A DNA stretch of 64,000 nt from Paenibacillus tundrae. Lineage in GTDB: Bacteria > Bacillota > Bacilli > Paenibacillales > Paenibacillaceae. The stretch covers positions 868,001 to 932,000 of the forward strand of contig NZ_CP145605.1 in the NCBI RefSeq assembly GCF_036884255.1. Reading direction: 5' to 3'. The translations under genes and the position numbers were made by a program. Each line of letters begins with the position of its first letter. Positions within the stretch are counted from its first letter, which is position 1. Below, piece by piece: positions 32,882 through 42,359 of this stretch. The notes beneath the pieces were generated by a model. It was not told the origin of the DNA, did not search any database, and was given only the letters and a program-made list of their open reading frames with translations.

Positions 32882-34042
32882 ATGACTGATAAGTTCCAGA
32901 TCGTAGGAAGTTTATTGCGGCCGGATGAGCTGTTAGAATATAAAACGCAAATTGAACACCGTGATGATATCCAGTATCCGTTCTATAATAATTTTGAGGG
33001 ATATGCACAGTGCGAAACTAAGGCAATCGAGCAGGTGGTCAAGAAAGAAATTGAGCATAATCTGTCGATTATTACAGATGGTGAATTCTCCAAATCCATG
33101 TGGCATCTAGATTTTGTGTGGGGTTTTGGTGGAGTGGAGCGTTATATCGCGGATCATGGATACTTTTTCAGAGACGTGGACGGCACTTCGAAATATGAAA
33201 CACGCAAAGACATTGGACTTCGCATCACTGGCGAACTGAGCGGCAAGAATCACCATTTCATTCAACTGTTCAAACAGCTGCAAGACACGGCAGGTGATCA
33301 GCAAACGAAGCTTTGCGTACCGTCACCTTCCCATATCTTCGGTGAGCTGTCCTGGTCGGATAACATTGGCGGCACAGATGCGGTGTACCAGAACATTCAG
33401 GAACTCAAAGCAGGGCTTGTCAAAGCTTATAAAGAATTCGTAACAGAATTCGCTGCAGCCGGCGGCAAAATCCTGCAATTCGATGATTGCTTGTGGGAGC
33501 TGTTTGCAGACGACAACCCGAACTCTCCGTTTACTGGGGAGCATATCAATCAAGAGGAAGTACAGGGTCTCGCTACTGAATTCATTGATATTAACAACAC
33601 CGTAATCGACTATGGACATAGCCTTGGCTTGAAAATGTGGACCCATAACTGCCGCGGTAATTATGATTCCCGCAACATGGGTGGAGGATCATACGCAAAA
33701 ATCGCGAATCTCTTCTTGAAGCAGTTGAAGTATGATCGCTTCTTCCTAGAGTGGGATGACGATCGTGCAGGTTCCATTGAAGCACTGGAAGTATTCAAGG
33801 ACAGACCTGAAACGGAAATCGTCCTGGGTCTGTTGTCTTCCAAAACAAGCACACTTGATGATGAAGATCGCGTAATCCGCCTGCTGGACGAAGCATCCAA
33901 AATCATTGATAAGGATCGTCTGCTACTGTCCCACCAATGTGGGTTTGCATCCTGCGACGGTGGTAACGAGCTAAGCGAATCCGAGCAATGGGCGAAGATT
34001 GATCAAGGTCAACGGATTGCCAAGCAATATTGGGGCAGCTAA
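32882..34042 (+). CDS. Cobalamin-independent methionine synthase C-domain-like protein (YxjG/YxjH type)
   Basis: A 386-residue TIM-barrel protein matching only the catalytic C-terminal half of MetE. Zinc ligands are visible in order: H and C in THNCRGN, E in FLEWDDDRAG and C in SHQCGFAS; the substrate-binding ITDGEFSKSMWHLDF is also present. B. subtilis YxjG and YxjH have this form and are thought to make methionine from homocysteine, perhaps with another methyl donor than folate. The ATG at 32882 follows AGGGGG by about nine bases; the frame from 32849 lacks a ribosome site. An upstream MET-box-like palindrome fits sulfur control; no S-box riboswitch was found. Transcription ends at a hairpin near 34120. 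Confidence 0.87.
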   Translation: MTDKFQIVGSLLRPDELLEYKTQIEHRDDIQYPFYNNFEGYAQCETKAIEQVVKKEIEHNLSIITDGEFSKSMWHLDFVWGFGGVERYIADHGYFFRDVDGTSKYETRKDIGLRITGELSGKNHHFIQLFKQLQDTAGDQQTKLCVPSPSHIFGELSWSDNIGGTDAVYQNIQELKAGLVKAYKEFVTEFAAAGGKILQFDDCLWELFADDNPNSPFTGEHINQEEVQGLATEFIDINNTVIDYGHSLGLKMWTHNCRGNYDSRNMGGGSYAKIANLFLKQLKYDRFFLEWDDDRAGSIEALEVFKDRPETEIVLGLLSSKTSTLDDEDRVIRLLDEASKIIDKDRLLLSHQCGFASCDGGNELSESEQWAKIDQGQRIAKQYWGS

Positions 34043-34118
34043 TCACGTTTTGGAAAAATAGCATTACTTCATTCGTCACAGACGCAGTCTCAAGACTCCA
34101 ATAATGATACATGAAGTT

Positions 34119-34171
34119 CATAGAGATGGCTTGCAGAATCCAGCAGTGGATCGCGAGTCATCTCTATTTTG
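34119..34171 (+). terminator. Intrinsic terminator after the MetE-C-like gene
   Basis: ATAGAGATG pairs with CATCTCTAT across about 30 bases, then TTTTG. Confidence 0.65.
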
Positions 34172-34360
34172 TATGCCAAGTTCAAGCTAATATCCTGCCA
34201 CTGAATTCCTTCTTGAGACGGAGGCTACGATCCATCGCTTGCAGGAGGTCGTTATTTTACCAAGATGTATGATGGAATTGAAGTAAATAAAGGGGGATAT
34301 GGGCTTCATATTTAAGCCCTAACTCTTTGTGTGCGGCATATAACAAGGGAGGAGTTGTGA
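34172..34360 (+). promoter_or_regulatory. Upstream region of the ABC exporter operon
   Basis: An inverted repeat GGGCTT / AAGCCC at 34301-34306 and 34314-34319 lies about 45 bases before the ATPase start and may be an operator or leader hairpin. No clear -35/-10 pair was found. Confidence 0.3.
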
Positions 34361-35068
34361 GTGGTGGGAACACTGATTGAATTCAAACAGGTTTCGAAGG
34401 AATATCAGATTGGTGAAGTGAGAATCAAGGCGCTGGACGATGTGAATTTTACGATAGCCGAGGGCGAGCTTGTTGTTATTTTGGGAGCAAGTGGTGCGGG
34501 GAAAAGCACAATTCTGAACATCCTTGGCGGCATGGATACGGCTACGTCAGGTCAGGTTATCATCGGCAATCAGGATATTTCGAAATGGAATGAAAAAAAA
34601 TTAACCGCTCATCGCGGGGAGAATGTTGGTTTCGTATTTCAGTTTTATAATCTGATCCCGAATCTGAATGCATTGGAGAATGTAGAGTTTGCCACGGAAG
34701 TATGCAGGAATCATCTCGATGCGGGAGCTGTACTGAATCAGGTGGGACTGTCGCATCGTCTGCACAACTTTCCATCTCAGCTCTCTGGTGGGGAGCAGCA
34801 AAGGGTTGCTATTGCTCGAGCGCTCGCCAAGAATCCTATGCTACTCCTATGTGATGAACCAACTGGCGCTTTGGACTACGTCACCGGCAAGGCTGTGTTG
34901 AAGCTTCTTCAAGATGTGAATCGGGATCACAAAACCTGTGTCGTGCTCGTCACCCATAACGCCGCAATCGCTCCAATCGCCGACAAGATCATTAAGGTGA
35001 AAAGTGGTGGTATCGAATCCATCACAATCAATGATAACAAACAAAGCATCGAAGGAATCGAATGGTGA
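34361..35068 (+). CDS. ABC transporter ATPase, MacB/LolD-like
   Basis: The 235-residue nucleotide-binding subunit of a mechanotransmission-type exporter. Walker A is GASGAGKST at 42-50, the signature [15 protein letters not shown], Walker [14 protein letters not shown] and the H-loop VLVTHN. The GALD ending after Walker B is typical of MacB/LolD/FtsE proteins. GTG 34361 follows GGAGG; the next codon is also GTG and could be used. The permease gene overlaps its end by seven bases. No membrane-fusion protein is encoded nearby, so this is a two-component system as in Gram-positive peptide-resistance or lipoprotein exporters. No bceRS-like sensor genes are adjacent. Confidence 0.9.
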   Translation: MVGTLIEFKQVSKEYQIGEVRIKALDDVNFTIAEGELVVILGASGAGKSTILNILGGMDTATSGQVIIGNQDISKWNEKKLTAHRGENVGFVFQFYNLIPNLNALENVEFATEVCRNHLDAGAVLNQVGLSHRLHNFPSQLSGGEQQRVAIARALAKNPMLLLCDEPTGALDYVTGKAVLKLLQDVNRDHKTCVVLVTHNAAIAPIADKIIKVKSGGIESITINDNKQSIEGIEW

Positions 35069-37395
35069 TGAAGAAATTAGTCGTGAAGCTGTTCAGAGAC
35101 ATGAAACAATCGGTTGTTCAATGTATTGCGTTAGTGTTGGTCATCGCTGTAGGCGCCTTCTTCTATGCGGGATTAAGTAGCTATAGCCAGAAGCAGCGTG
35201 AGTACACCGGGGATTATTTTGCAACATATAACTTAAGTGATCTGAATGTGTATTATGACCGTGTGGCTGTAGAAGATGTAGCACGATTCGCTAAAATTGA
35301 CGGAGTTGAACGTATTGAAGCGCGTTATACAACGGATGCATTACAATACTTCGATGGTTATACAGCGGCATTCACTATCCATTCACTGCCGTCCGACAAT
35401 CAGATCAATAGGCCGATGATCCTAGAGGGGCGTCTTCCTTCCGAACCTGCTGAGATCATGGTGGACTCGCATTATGCCGAGGAACATTCGTATCAGGTTG
35501 GTGATTCGATTCGTTTGAACACGAATGGAAGAGAAATGACGTTTGAGATCAGCGGACTAATTGAGAATGTAGAATATGTGAAGAAAAATGCTACGCAAGA
35601 CCATAAAACTCATGCCATAGCCTATGTTGCCCAAGAAGCGATTCCAAAGATTGCAGGCAGTCTATATTACAATGAATTGCTCATTGATGCCAAGGAAGGG
35701 CATGATGTGGATTTAATAGCGAAGACCATGGAAGCACAATCCGCAGAGCTTTCATATCTAGGACAAACGAGCAAAGAGCGGTCATTCGGATATGCCCAGA
35801 TCCAGCAGACCATCTATAACAACGGTATGATGAGTAAAGTAATTCCGCTCATTCTCTTTTTGATCTCAGCGATCATTTTATTTCTAACCATGTCCAGAAC
35901 AATAGATTCACAGCGCAATCAGATCGGCATCATGAAGGCTCTGGGGATTAAGACTAGTTGGATTATGTTTCATTACATGGGATATGCTCTGCTGGTTAGT
36001 ACAATCGGTTCCCTCGTTGGCTGCATCGTAGCCCTCTACGTGTTTATCCCATTAGTCACAGCATCTAGCGCCAAGTCATATTCGTTGCCTGGAATTACAT
36101 TTTCGCTCTCCCCATGGTCGTTCCTGCCGCCGTTGTTGTTCTCTAGTAGCTTTGGACTCTTGTCCGTTTATTGGAGTGGTAGAACGATACTTAATGAGCG
36201 TGCAGCTCATGCCATGCGTCCGAAGCCACCCCGCAACATGAAGAACCTACTAATCGAACGGATTCCGGGGATGTGGAAACGGATTTCCTTCAGCCACAAA
36301 ATCATTATAAGAAACCTATTTCTAAACAAAAAGAAGGCAGTGGCAAGCTCCATTGGAACGATGGTGAGCATGGTATTGCTGATTATCGCCGTAGGTACCC
36401 AAGCGTCATTGCTGACAATAGCCAACCAGATTGAGGATGTGTATACCTATGATCTGAGAGTAGATTACAAAATAGGTACTGCGCTTGAGGCAATCGATCT
36501 GTCCTCAGATATTCAAAGCCATTACTTCATTTCTACCCTACCTGTGGAGCTCGTTGAGGCGAATAACAGAGAGAATGCGACGATGGTCGTGATGGAAAAA
36601 GAAAACAACCTCATTCAATTGTTTGATCAAGCAGATCAACCAATAGCTATCGGGGATCATGGCGTGATTGTACCGAAATCCTATGCGGAACATTACAACA
36701 TCGTAGAAGGCGACTTCATTCAACTGCGCTTCATGCAGCCGGAGCGACGGAATCAATCTGTAACGATGGAGGTTGCCCAGATTACGAATCAGTATAATCA
36801 CCCATCCTTTTATATCACGCCAACCTATTTGGAGAGCTTCAGGGTCGATTATCATCCAACCTCGATGTTGATTAAAGCTAATAATGATACGGAGTTAGCA
36901 AGCATACGCCATTTTTTTGAACAGGATCAACGTGTGAACTCGCTTACGGATAAGCAGGAAATTCAGGAATCGGCCAGATATATTCTGAACCAGAATCAGT
37001 TTATGTTCGTGATGTTTCTCATTAGTGCGGTAATTCTCTCCTTGGGAGCCGTCTACACGATCTCTTCCATTAACATTCATGAACGGAATAGAGAGCTTGC
37101 TACGCTCAAAGTTCTGGGTTATCCCATAGGTAAAATCAATCGTCTTATTTTTAAGGAAAACATCATATTAACCGGCTTGGCAGCTATTGTTGCGATACCT
37201 TTAGGTATTTACTTTTTTGCGATGGTGATTAAGGCACTATCTAGTACCCATCAACAAATTCCAGATCAAGTAAATGTGACTGGATTGCTGATCTCCGTGG
37301 TGCTGGCATTCTTTTTAACCATGCTGTCCAACTTACTATTAAGAAGGAACATTGCCAATATTCATATGACGGAGTCGCTAAAAAGCGTAGAGTAG
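35062..37395 (+). CDS. FtsX-like ABC transporter permease
   Basis: A 777-residue permease with a first membrane helix (about 16-38), a large outer domain (about 40-255), three helices (about 258-360), a second half beginning with a helix near 440, another outer domain (about 460-640) and three C-terminal helices (about 645-765). Both halves show FtsX signatures (RNQIGIMKALGIKTSWI and RELATLKVLGYPIGKI). It starts at ATG 35062 within the ATPase gene after AAGGAA; ATG 35068 is an alternative. It forms one transporter with the ATPase. The substrate is unknown. Confidence 0.88.
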   Translation: MVMKKLVVKLFRDMKQSVVQCIALVLVIAVGAFFYAGLSSYSQKQREYTGDYFATYNLSDLNVYYDRVAVEDVARFAKIDGVERIEARYTTDALQYFDGYTAAFTIHSLPSDNQINRPMILEGRLPSEPAEIMVDSHYAEEHSYQVGDSIRLNTNGREMTFEISGLIENVEYVKKNATQDHKTHAIAYVAQEAIPKIAGSLYYNELLIDAKEGHDVDLIAKTMEAQSAELSYLGQTSKERSFGYAQIQQTIYNNGMMSKVIPLILFLISAIILFLTMSRTIDSQRNQIGIMKALGIKTSWIMFHYMGYALLVSTIGSLVGCIVALYVFIPLVTASSAKSYSLPGITFSLSPWSFLPPLLFSSSFGLLSVYWSGRTILNERAAHAMRPKPPRNMKNLLIERIPGMWKRISFSHKIIIRNLFLNKKKAVASSIGTMVSMVLLIIAVGTQASLLTIANQIEDVYTYDLRVDYKIGTALEAIDLSSDIQSHYFISTLPVELVEANNRENATMVVMEKENNLIQLFDQADQPIAIGDHGVIVPKSYAEHYNIVEGDFIQLRFMQPERRNQSVTMEVAQITNQYNHPSFYITPTYLESFRVDYHPTSMLIKANNDTELASIRHFFEQDQRVNSLTDKQEIQESARYILNQNQFMFVMFLISAVILSLGAVYTISSINIHERNRELATLKVLGYPIGKINRLIFKENIILTGLAAIVAIPLGIYFFAMVIKALSSTHQQIPDQVNVTGLLISVVLAFFLTMLSNLLLRRNIANIHMTESLKSVE

Positions 37396-37452
37396 CAAAT
37401 AGAATTGCAAGAATTAGGGAAGCAAAATAAATAGAAATTAGTGTGATATGCA

Positions 37453-37515
37453 CCCACCATTCATCACAGTAGAAGAACCAAAAATCTCTACGATGATGAA
37501 TGGTGGGATTTTTTT
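37453..37515 (+). terminator. Intrinsic terminator after the ABC exporter operon
   Basis: A perfect 14-base stem CCCACCATTCATCA / TGATGAATGGTGGG with a 27-base apex, then A and seven Ts. Confidence 0.8.
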
Positions 37516-37652
37516 GCAAAACCTTTAGCTGGTGTTAAGCGTATTAATGATTATGACGATTTGAGAGATTTTGTATCCTGTGGAGTTAAACAGGAGATAT
37601 CTCGGTATGAATGCTCAGACGGTTACATGGAGATGAAGGGAGAGCAGAACCA

Positions 37653-40600
37653 ATGACACTTAATCCAACACCATTAAACCAAGAACAGCTCCTGAAGGAG
37701 CTAGACACACTAGGGTATTCCAATCGGATGAAACAAATGGCACTGCTCGCGCGTGTGCACCGAGAAGATGAAGTCTATTCGGCGTTACTTATAAGCTTGC
37801 TGGAGAGCGGCACTGCGTACGAGGCACATTTGGCGCTGACTGGCGCTCAAGTCGCTAAGGATGCACAGGCTGTAACGTTCGCTATGCAGCATCCCAAAGC
37901 AGGGGTCAGGGGGCGGGCAGCCAGATTGTTGCCAGAGCTTATCACCGATCCTGAATATGCCATTGAATCCGAGATCACAATGATGTCACACCATTGCCGT
38001 CGCCATTTGTTGCAGAGCATTGTGAACATTGGTAGACAGGATTGGGCAGAGCGATTATTGCCGGTTGTGCTTACCCGCTGGGGAGCCCACGAGGCTGCGG
38101 TATTATTATCTGTATGCAGCGAGGAGACGGTTCGTAGCCGGCTCTCTGACTTAGGTTATGCGGTACATAATTGGCGGAAGTTAACGAGACGTTTCCCGGA
38201 TCTGGTTGCCGAATATCTGGAGAATGAGCTACAGAAGGCTACGCAACGGGAAAAGGGATATGTATGGTGGAAGCTTTCTTCCGCCGTTGAGAAACTTAGT
38301 GTTACAAGACCGGATATCGTTATAGATTGCGCTCTCAAGTATGGACCGAAGGATGAGATACATCCTGTCCTTAAGCGACAATTAGGTATTCTCATCCAGG
38401 CTAACCCTGAGGGTGTATTTGAACTGCTGACAAGAGAAGAGGCAAGAGGGTATCTTCTGAATCATGGGGTGCCCGCAGGTATTTTGAATAAAAGAAAGTG
38501 GTTTACGACAGCGCAGTGGACAACACTGGTCACCTTGCTTGCCGATCAGCCCGTGCATGTTGCTAAGGTACTGGATACACTCGCTCCATCATCTCGTCAA
38601 GCGATGTTTGAGGCCGCATATCCAGAAACTGAACGCAAAACACGTTTGTTTTCTACCTCGTTGTTAGATGTGTTGCCACATCAATTACGGGACAAGGAAG
38701 CTGCGCGAATGCTGGAGCTTCGGGAGATTCGCGATGATCAGTATCAGACGCTTGAAATTACAACAAGGCGTTTGATTGGACATGCGAGAGCGGAGCTAGA
38801 GGGATCAGTTCAAGTATCTAATGCGGATGAGCGTGCCCTAGCTTATAGGCGGTTGATTCAGAGCACAATTCTATCTCGGCGCGGAATGGGTGATACACTT
38901 CATTTCTTGACCCGAGTCAAAAACGACCAAGATCCGGTTCGATTTGCAGTTATATCGGAACTGTCGAACTGTCCCGCGCACATGTTCAAGGAGGAGCATA
39001 TAGAGGATCTAACCGTGTTGATAGATAGTGTGGTTGAAGCACGAGATACCTCATATGGGACGAAGAACGTAACGGAAAGATTGGCTTTTGACTTACTGAG
39101 GGAGCATGCACTGGAACCAGAGAGTAGGCTGTTTAGATTCGCTTTGCGAACATTTGAGAGAATGGTTATGCGTGATGGGCAGTTTGTGTTATTCGCCAAA
39201 GATTGGGATAGCATACCGAGTCATGCACTTGAGATTTTGTTTGATGAGATCTATGCTTTTGCCACGGAAGCTAACAAGCGTGAGAATGACCATGTAGTTC
39301 TGCGGATGGCAGATGCATTCGGTAAAGCTGTAGAGCGATTGCCGAAACTCCAACATCTGTTAGAGCAACTGGTCAAAACTCAAAAGTCCCCTGCACAGGC
39401 TGTTCGGCACTGGCTAGCTCCCCATAAAACACGGGACGAGAGAGTCAGAGAGCTGATCGACAGAGATCCGTCCTTCATTGCTTTCTATGAGGTGTTCAAC
39501 CATCTGCATTTGAAACGACAAGAGTGGCTAGATCCGTTTATCACAGGAAAGGTTATTAAGGGAAAACATCTATCAGGCAAAACAATCTATCTTGTGCCAG
39601 CCTATAATGGATTTTATCGTTGGTTGCCGCGTCAGCAAAAAGCACTTGCTACCTTGCTTGAACGAGTCGCATTAGATGCCAAGCGCAGCTTCCATGAGCG
39701 TGCATCGGCGATGAGAAATCTTGCAAGTATGCCCGACTATACTTCGGATCAACTGGAAGTCCTATTGCAGGATAAGGAAGTACACGTCGTTGAAGCAGCC
39801 CTTCATGCCTTTTCGCTATGGGAAGAGCCGGAGAAGGCACTCCCTATTTTGTTAGACAACCTAGAGGGAGACCGTGCACGTGTTGCGATGTATTCGATTC
39901 CTAGATGCGCACGCAGGGTAAGTCCTTTGTTGTTAACGTCCATTCTCTCTGACTTGTTAAACCGGGAGAAGCTGAAAGTTACGGTTAGAAAAGAAGCGAT
40001 TCGACTTCTGGGTGCTTATAAAACGAGTGAGAGCATGACTCTGCTCGTTCGGGAATACGAGAAACCGAATACGCACAAAGACGTGATCATTGCCATAGGG
40101 CATGCGGCAAGGCAGTGTCTTGACGATGAACGTAGCTGGGCGATGATGAGCACGATGGCTTCGTCTCCACAGCGGGATATCGCAAGGAGTTTGCTGAATC
40201 AGCAGCCGGGCGATCTTCCCGTGGAGGCACGTCCACGGTATCTGCAGTGGATTACTGAGATTGCAGGTCACACGGATTCGGCTGTTGCGAAAGAAGCTTT
40301 TCGGGCAATGGCCAAGTGGGTGAACGGGAACGAAGATGTGATTGCGGCTTGCGCAAGTAAGGCACTCGGGGATCTGCAGGATAGCACACGTTGGGAAGCG
40401 GCACTTGATACAATCATTGCAACTTGCCGTGATGGACAAACGAATGAACAGGTCATCGCCGTGTGCAGACAATTGGTTGATACCGAAACGACAGCTGATT
40501 GGAATGCCGGTACCGAGCGAGATCTGCCACACCGGCAGCGTTTGCTCGCCTTAATAGACAAGCTCGCCTCATTGCCTCGCCCTGCACGGTGGTTACTTAT

Positions 40601-41024
40601 ACCTTTGTATGAAGGCTTGATTGAAATTTTCCAGTCTCAAGATACGATGAAACCTTCTGTGATCAAGTTGCAATTAGCTATGACGGATTGGAGCGATACT
40701 GACGGAGCAGTCGCTAGTTTGAATGTTGTTATTCCGATGGTGGATGGACAGCCTTATTTGCTTGATTTTGCATATCATCAGATCGTCCGGGTCGTCAATG
40801 GCAGCGTAGGTTACTGGAAACCGGAGGGGCTGCTTGAACTCGTGGATCGGTTGAACGCTCAGTCGCAGATCGCTTCCTCATATATAGGTCTGTCGCTGTT
40901 GAAGATCGCCGGTAAAGCTCTATTATGGAACAAGGCTTCTGCTGATCGGTTAAGGGCTTATCGAAATCATGAACATGAGATTATCCGATTGATGGCATTG
41001 GATCTGTGGACCGTGCTTGAATAA
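37653..41024 (+). CDS. Large helical-repeat (HEAT-like) protein of unknown function
   Basis: About 1123 residues, entirely alpha-helical by pattern, with no signal peptide, membrane segment or catalytic motif. Several stretches look like HEAT repeats, for example PKAGVRGRAARLLPELITDP near the N-terminus and RKEAIRLLGAYKTSESMTLL in the C-terminal third. The protein is probably a scaffold or a nucleic-acid- or protein-binding solenoid in the cytoplasm. The ATG at 37653 has GGGAG about 12 bases upstream; an upstream in-frame ATG at 37611 has AGGAG 14 bases away, so the start is uncertain. It is a single-gene unit between two terminators. Confidence 0.7.
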   Translation: MTLNPTPLNQEQLLKELDTLGYSNRMKQMALLARVHREDEVYSALLISLLESGTAYEAHLALTGAQVAKDAQAVTFAMQHPKAGVRGRAARLLPELITDPEYAIESEITMMSHHCRRHLLQSIVNIGRQDWAERLLPVVLTRWGAHEAAVLLSVCSEETVRSRLSDLGYAVHNWRKLTRRFPDLVAEYLENELQKATQREKGYVWWKLSSAVEKLSVTRPDIVIDCALKYGPKDEIHPVLKRQLGILIQANPEGVFELLTREEARGYLLNHGVPAGILNKRKWFTTAQWTTLVTLLADQPVHVAKVLDTLAPSSRQAMFEAAYPETERKTRLFSTSLLDVLPHQLRDKEAARMLELREIRDDQYQTLEITTRRLIGHARAELEGSVQVSNADERALAYRRLIQSTILSRRGMGDTLHFLTRVKNDQDPVRFAVISELSNCPAHMFKEEHIEDLTVLIDSVVEARDTSYGTKNVTERLAFDLLREHALEPESRLFRFALRTFERMVMRDGQFVLFAKDWDSIPSHALEILFDEIYAFATEANKRENDHVVLRMADAFGKAVERLPKLQHLLEQLVKTQKSPAQAVRHWLAPHKTRDERVRELIDRDPSFIAFYEVFNHLHLKRQEWLDPFITGKVIKGKHLSGKTIYLVPAYNGFYRWLPRQQKALATLLERVALDAKRSFHERASAMRNLASMPDYTSDQLEVLLQDKEVHVVEAALHAFSLWEEPEKALPILLDNLEGDRARVAMYSIPRCARRVSPLLLTSILSDLLNREKLKVTVRKEAIRLLGAYKTSESMTLLVREYEKPNTHKDVIIAIGHAARQCLDDERSWAMMSTMASSPQRDIARSLLNQQPGDLPVEARPRYLQWITEIAGHTDSAVAKEAFRAMAKWVNGNEDVIAACASKALGDLQDSTRWEAALDTIIATCRDGQTNEQVIAVCRQLVDTETTADWNAGTERDLPHRQRLLALIDKLASLPRPARWLLIPLYEGLIEIFQSQDTMKPSVIKLQLAMTDWSDTDGAVASLNVVIPMVDGQPYLLDFAYHQIVRVVNGSVGYWKPEGLLELVDRLNAQSQIASSYIGLSLLKIAGKALLWNKASADRLRAYRNHEHEIIRLMALDLWTVLE

Positions 41025-41088
41025 TATGATCTGAATTCGCATTGGTTCTAAGTTCTTTGCTAGGCTAGAAAAATAAGAATAATCAAAG

Positions 41089-41129
41089 ACCGGTCTTTAC
41101 CCGCATCTAAGGGTGAGTCCGGTTTTTTT
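41089..41129 (+). terminator. Intrinsic terminator after the helical-repeat protein gene
   Basis: ACCGG and ACCC pair with GGGT and CCGGT, followed by seven Ts. Confidence 0.8.
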
Positions 41130-41161
41130 GATCTCTTTCATTTTAGGAGCAAAAAGACAAT

Positions 41162-41177
41162 TGTGATTCATCTCACT
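41162..41177. promoter_or_regulatory. FNR/CRP-type site upstream of the heme genes
   Basis: TGTGATTCATCTCACT has the TGTGA-N6-TCAC core of Fnr/Crp-family sites (Bacillus Fnr box TGTGA-N6-TCACA) with one mismatch at the last base. A TAAAAT -10-like box lies at 41199-41204; a start about seven bases later would put the site centre near -41.5, the classic activating position. Confidence 0.55.
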
Positions 41178-41233
41178 TTCATGCTATTCCAACTACTTTA
41201 AAATTAATGGAATGTGTATGAGGAGGAGAATGG

Positions 41234-42340
41234 ATGATGAAACCTCAGATGATGCCTCAGATGAAACCGCGAGATTATGCTAAGTATCCGTTCATTGTGA
41301 TCTGGGAGGTCACACGAGCGTGTGCTCTGAAATGTCTCCATTGCCGCGCGGAAGCCCAGTATAGAGCAGATCCAAGGCAGCTGACAACCGAGCAGGGGAA
41401 AAAATTGATTGATGACATTGCGGCAATGGAAGTACAGCCGTTATTTGTGTTTACGGGTGGTGATCCGTTAATGCGACCGGATTTATTTGAGTTAGCAGAG
41501 TATGCCATTAAGGAGAAGCAGCTTCCTGTCTCCATGACACCAAGCGCTACACCCAAGGTGACGCGTGCTGCAATAACGAAAGCCAAAGAAGTGGGTTTAT
41601 CCCGCTGGGCGTTCAGCCTGGATGGTTCGACAGCGGAGATCCATGACCATTTTCGCGGAACGAAGGGTTCATACGATATGACGATGAAGGGCATCCAGTA
41701 TCTGCAAGAAGCTCACATTCCGATTCAAGTAAACACCACCGTTTCCCGATACAACCTGCACGATTTGCAGGCGATTAGCCGCAAGGTGAAGGAGATGGGC
41801 GTGGTTCTGTGGAGTTTATTTTTCCTGATCCCGACAGGGAGAGCCCAAGAGAAGGATATGATTAGTCCAGAAGAGCATGAAGAGGTCATGAAGTGGATGG
41901 TACGTATTGCGCAAGAGATGCCTTACGGTGTGAAATCGACGGAGGCACCGCACTATCGGCGGGTGATGATGCAGGGTCGCGGGGCAGTGGGTTCCGAGCG
42001 TAGCTCTATGAAACGTCTGGATATGCTGGGACGTGCACCTCAAAGTGTGAATGATGGGGATGGTTTTGTATTTATCAGTCACACCGGCGATGTATATCCT
42101 AGCGGATTTCTGCCTGTTGTGTGCGGCAATGTGAAGGAGCAATCACTTATTGACGTGTACAGGAATTCTCCAGTAATGCAGACGTTACGAGACAAGTCCC
42201 AATTGCAGGGCAAATGTGGTGTCTGTGAATTTAAAACCATGTGCGGTGGATCAAGGGCAAGAGCGTATGCGCTTACGGGAGACTATATGGCGAGTGATAC
42301 AGCGTGTGGCTATATTCCGTCTGCGTTGCGACAAACATAA
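41234..42340 (+). CDS. Radical SAM/SPASM domain enzyme, heme-associated type
   Basis: A 368-residue radical SAM protein. The [4Fe-4S] motif is CALKCLHC after the IWEVTRA strand, followed by the GGDPLMRPDL turn, and a C-terminal SPASM-type cysteine set (GKCGVCEFKTMCGG, then C in DTAC). It resembles the AhbD/NirJ-like and TIGR04053-type enzymes linked to heme or heme-d1 formation and peptide modification. AGGAGG lies seven bases before the ATG. The next gene, the HemY/CgoX oxidase, begins 19 bases after its stop, and an FNR-like site lies upstream, so an oxygen-independent step in heme synthesis is the best guess. Exact reaction not shown by sequence. Confidence 0.85.
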   Translation: MMKPQMMPQMKPRDYAKYPFIVIWEVTRACALKCLHCRAEAQYRADPRQLTTEQGKKLIDDIAAMEVQPLFVFTGGDPLMRPDLFELAEYAIKEKQLPVSMTPSATPKVTRAAITKAKEVGLSRWAFSLDGSTAEIHDHFRGTKGSYDMTMKGIQYLQEAHIPIQVNTTVSRYNLHDLQAISRKVKEMGVVLWSLFFLIPTGRAQEKDMISPEEHEEVMKWMVRIAQEMPYGVKSTEAPHYRRVMMQGRGAVGSERSSMKRLDMLGRAPQSVNDGDGFVFISHTGDVYPSGFLPVVCGNVKEQSLIDVYRNSPVMQTLRDKSQLQGKCGVCEFKTMCGGSRARAYALTGDYMASDTACGYIPSALRQT

Positions 42341-42359
42341 TATTGGTGGGAAGTGTGTA

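Noticed and set aside
42216..42359. N-terminal extension of HemY into the radical SAM gene
   Set aside because: It overlaps the cysteine-rich SPASM coding region, has no ribosome site and no match to HemY; the start at 42360 places the FAD motif properly.
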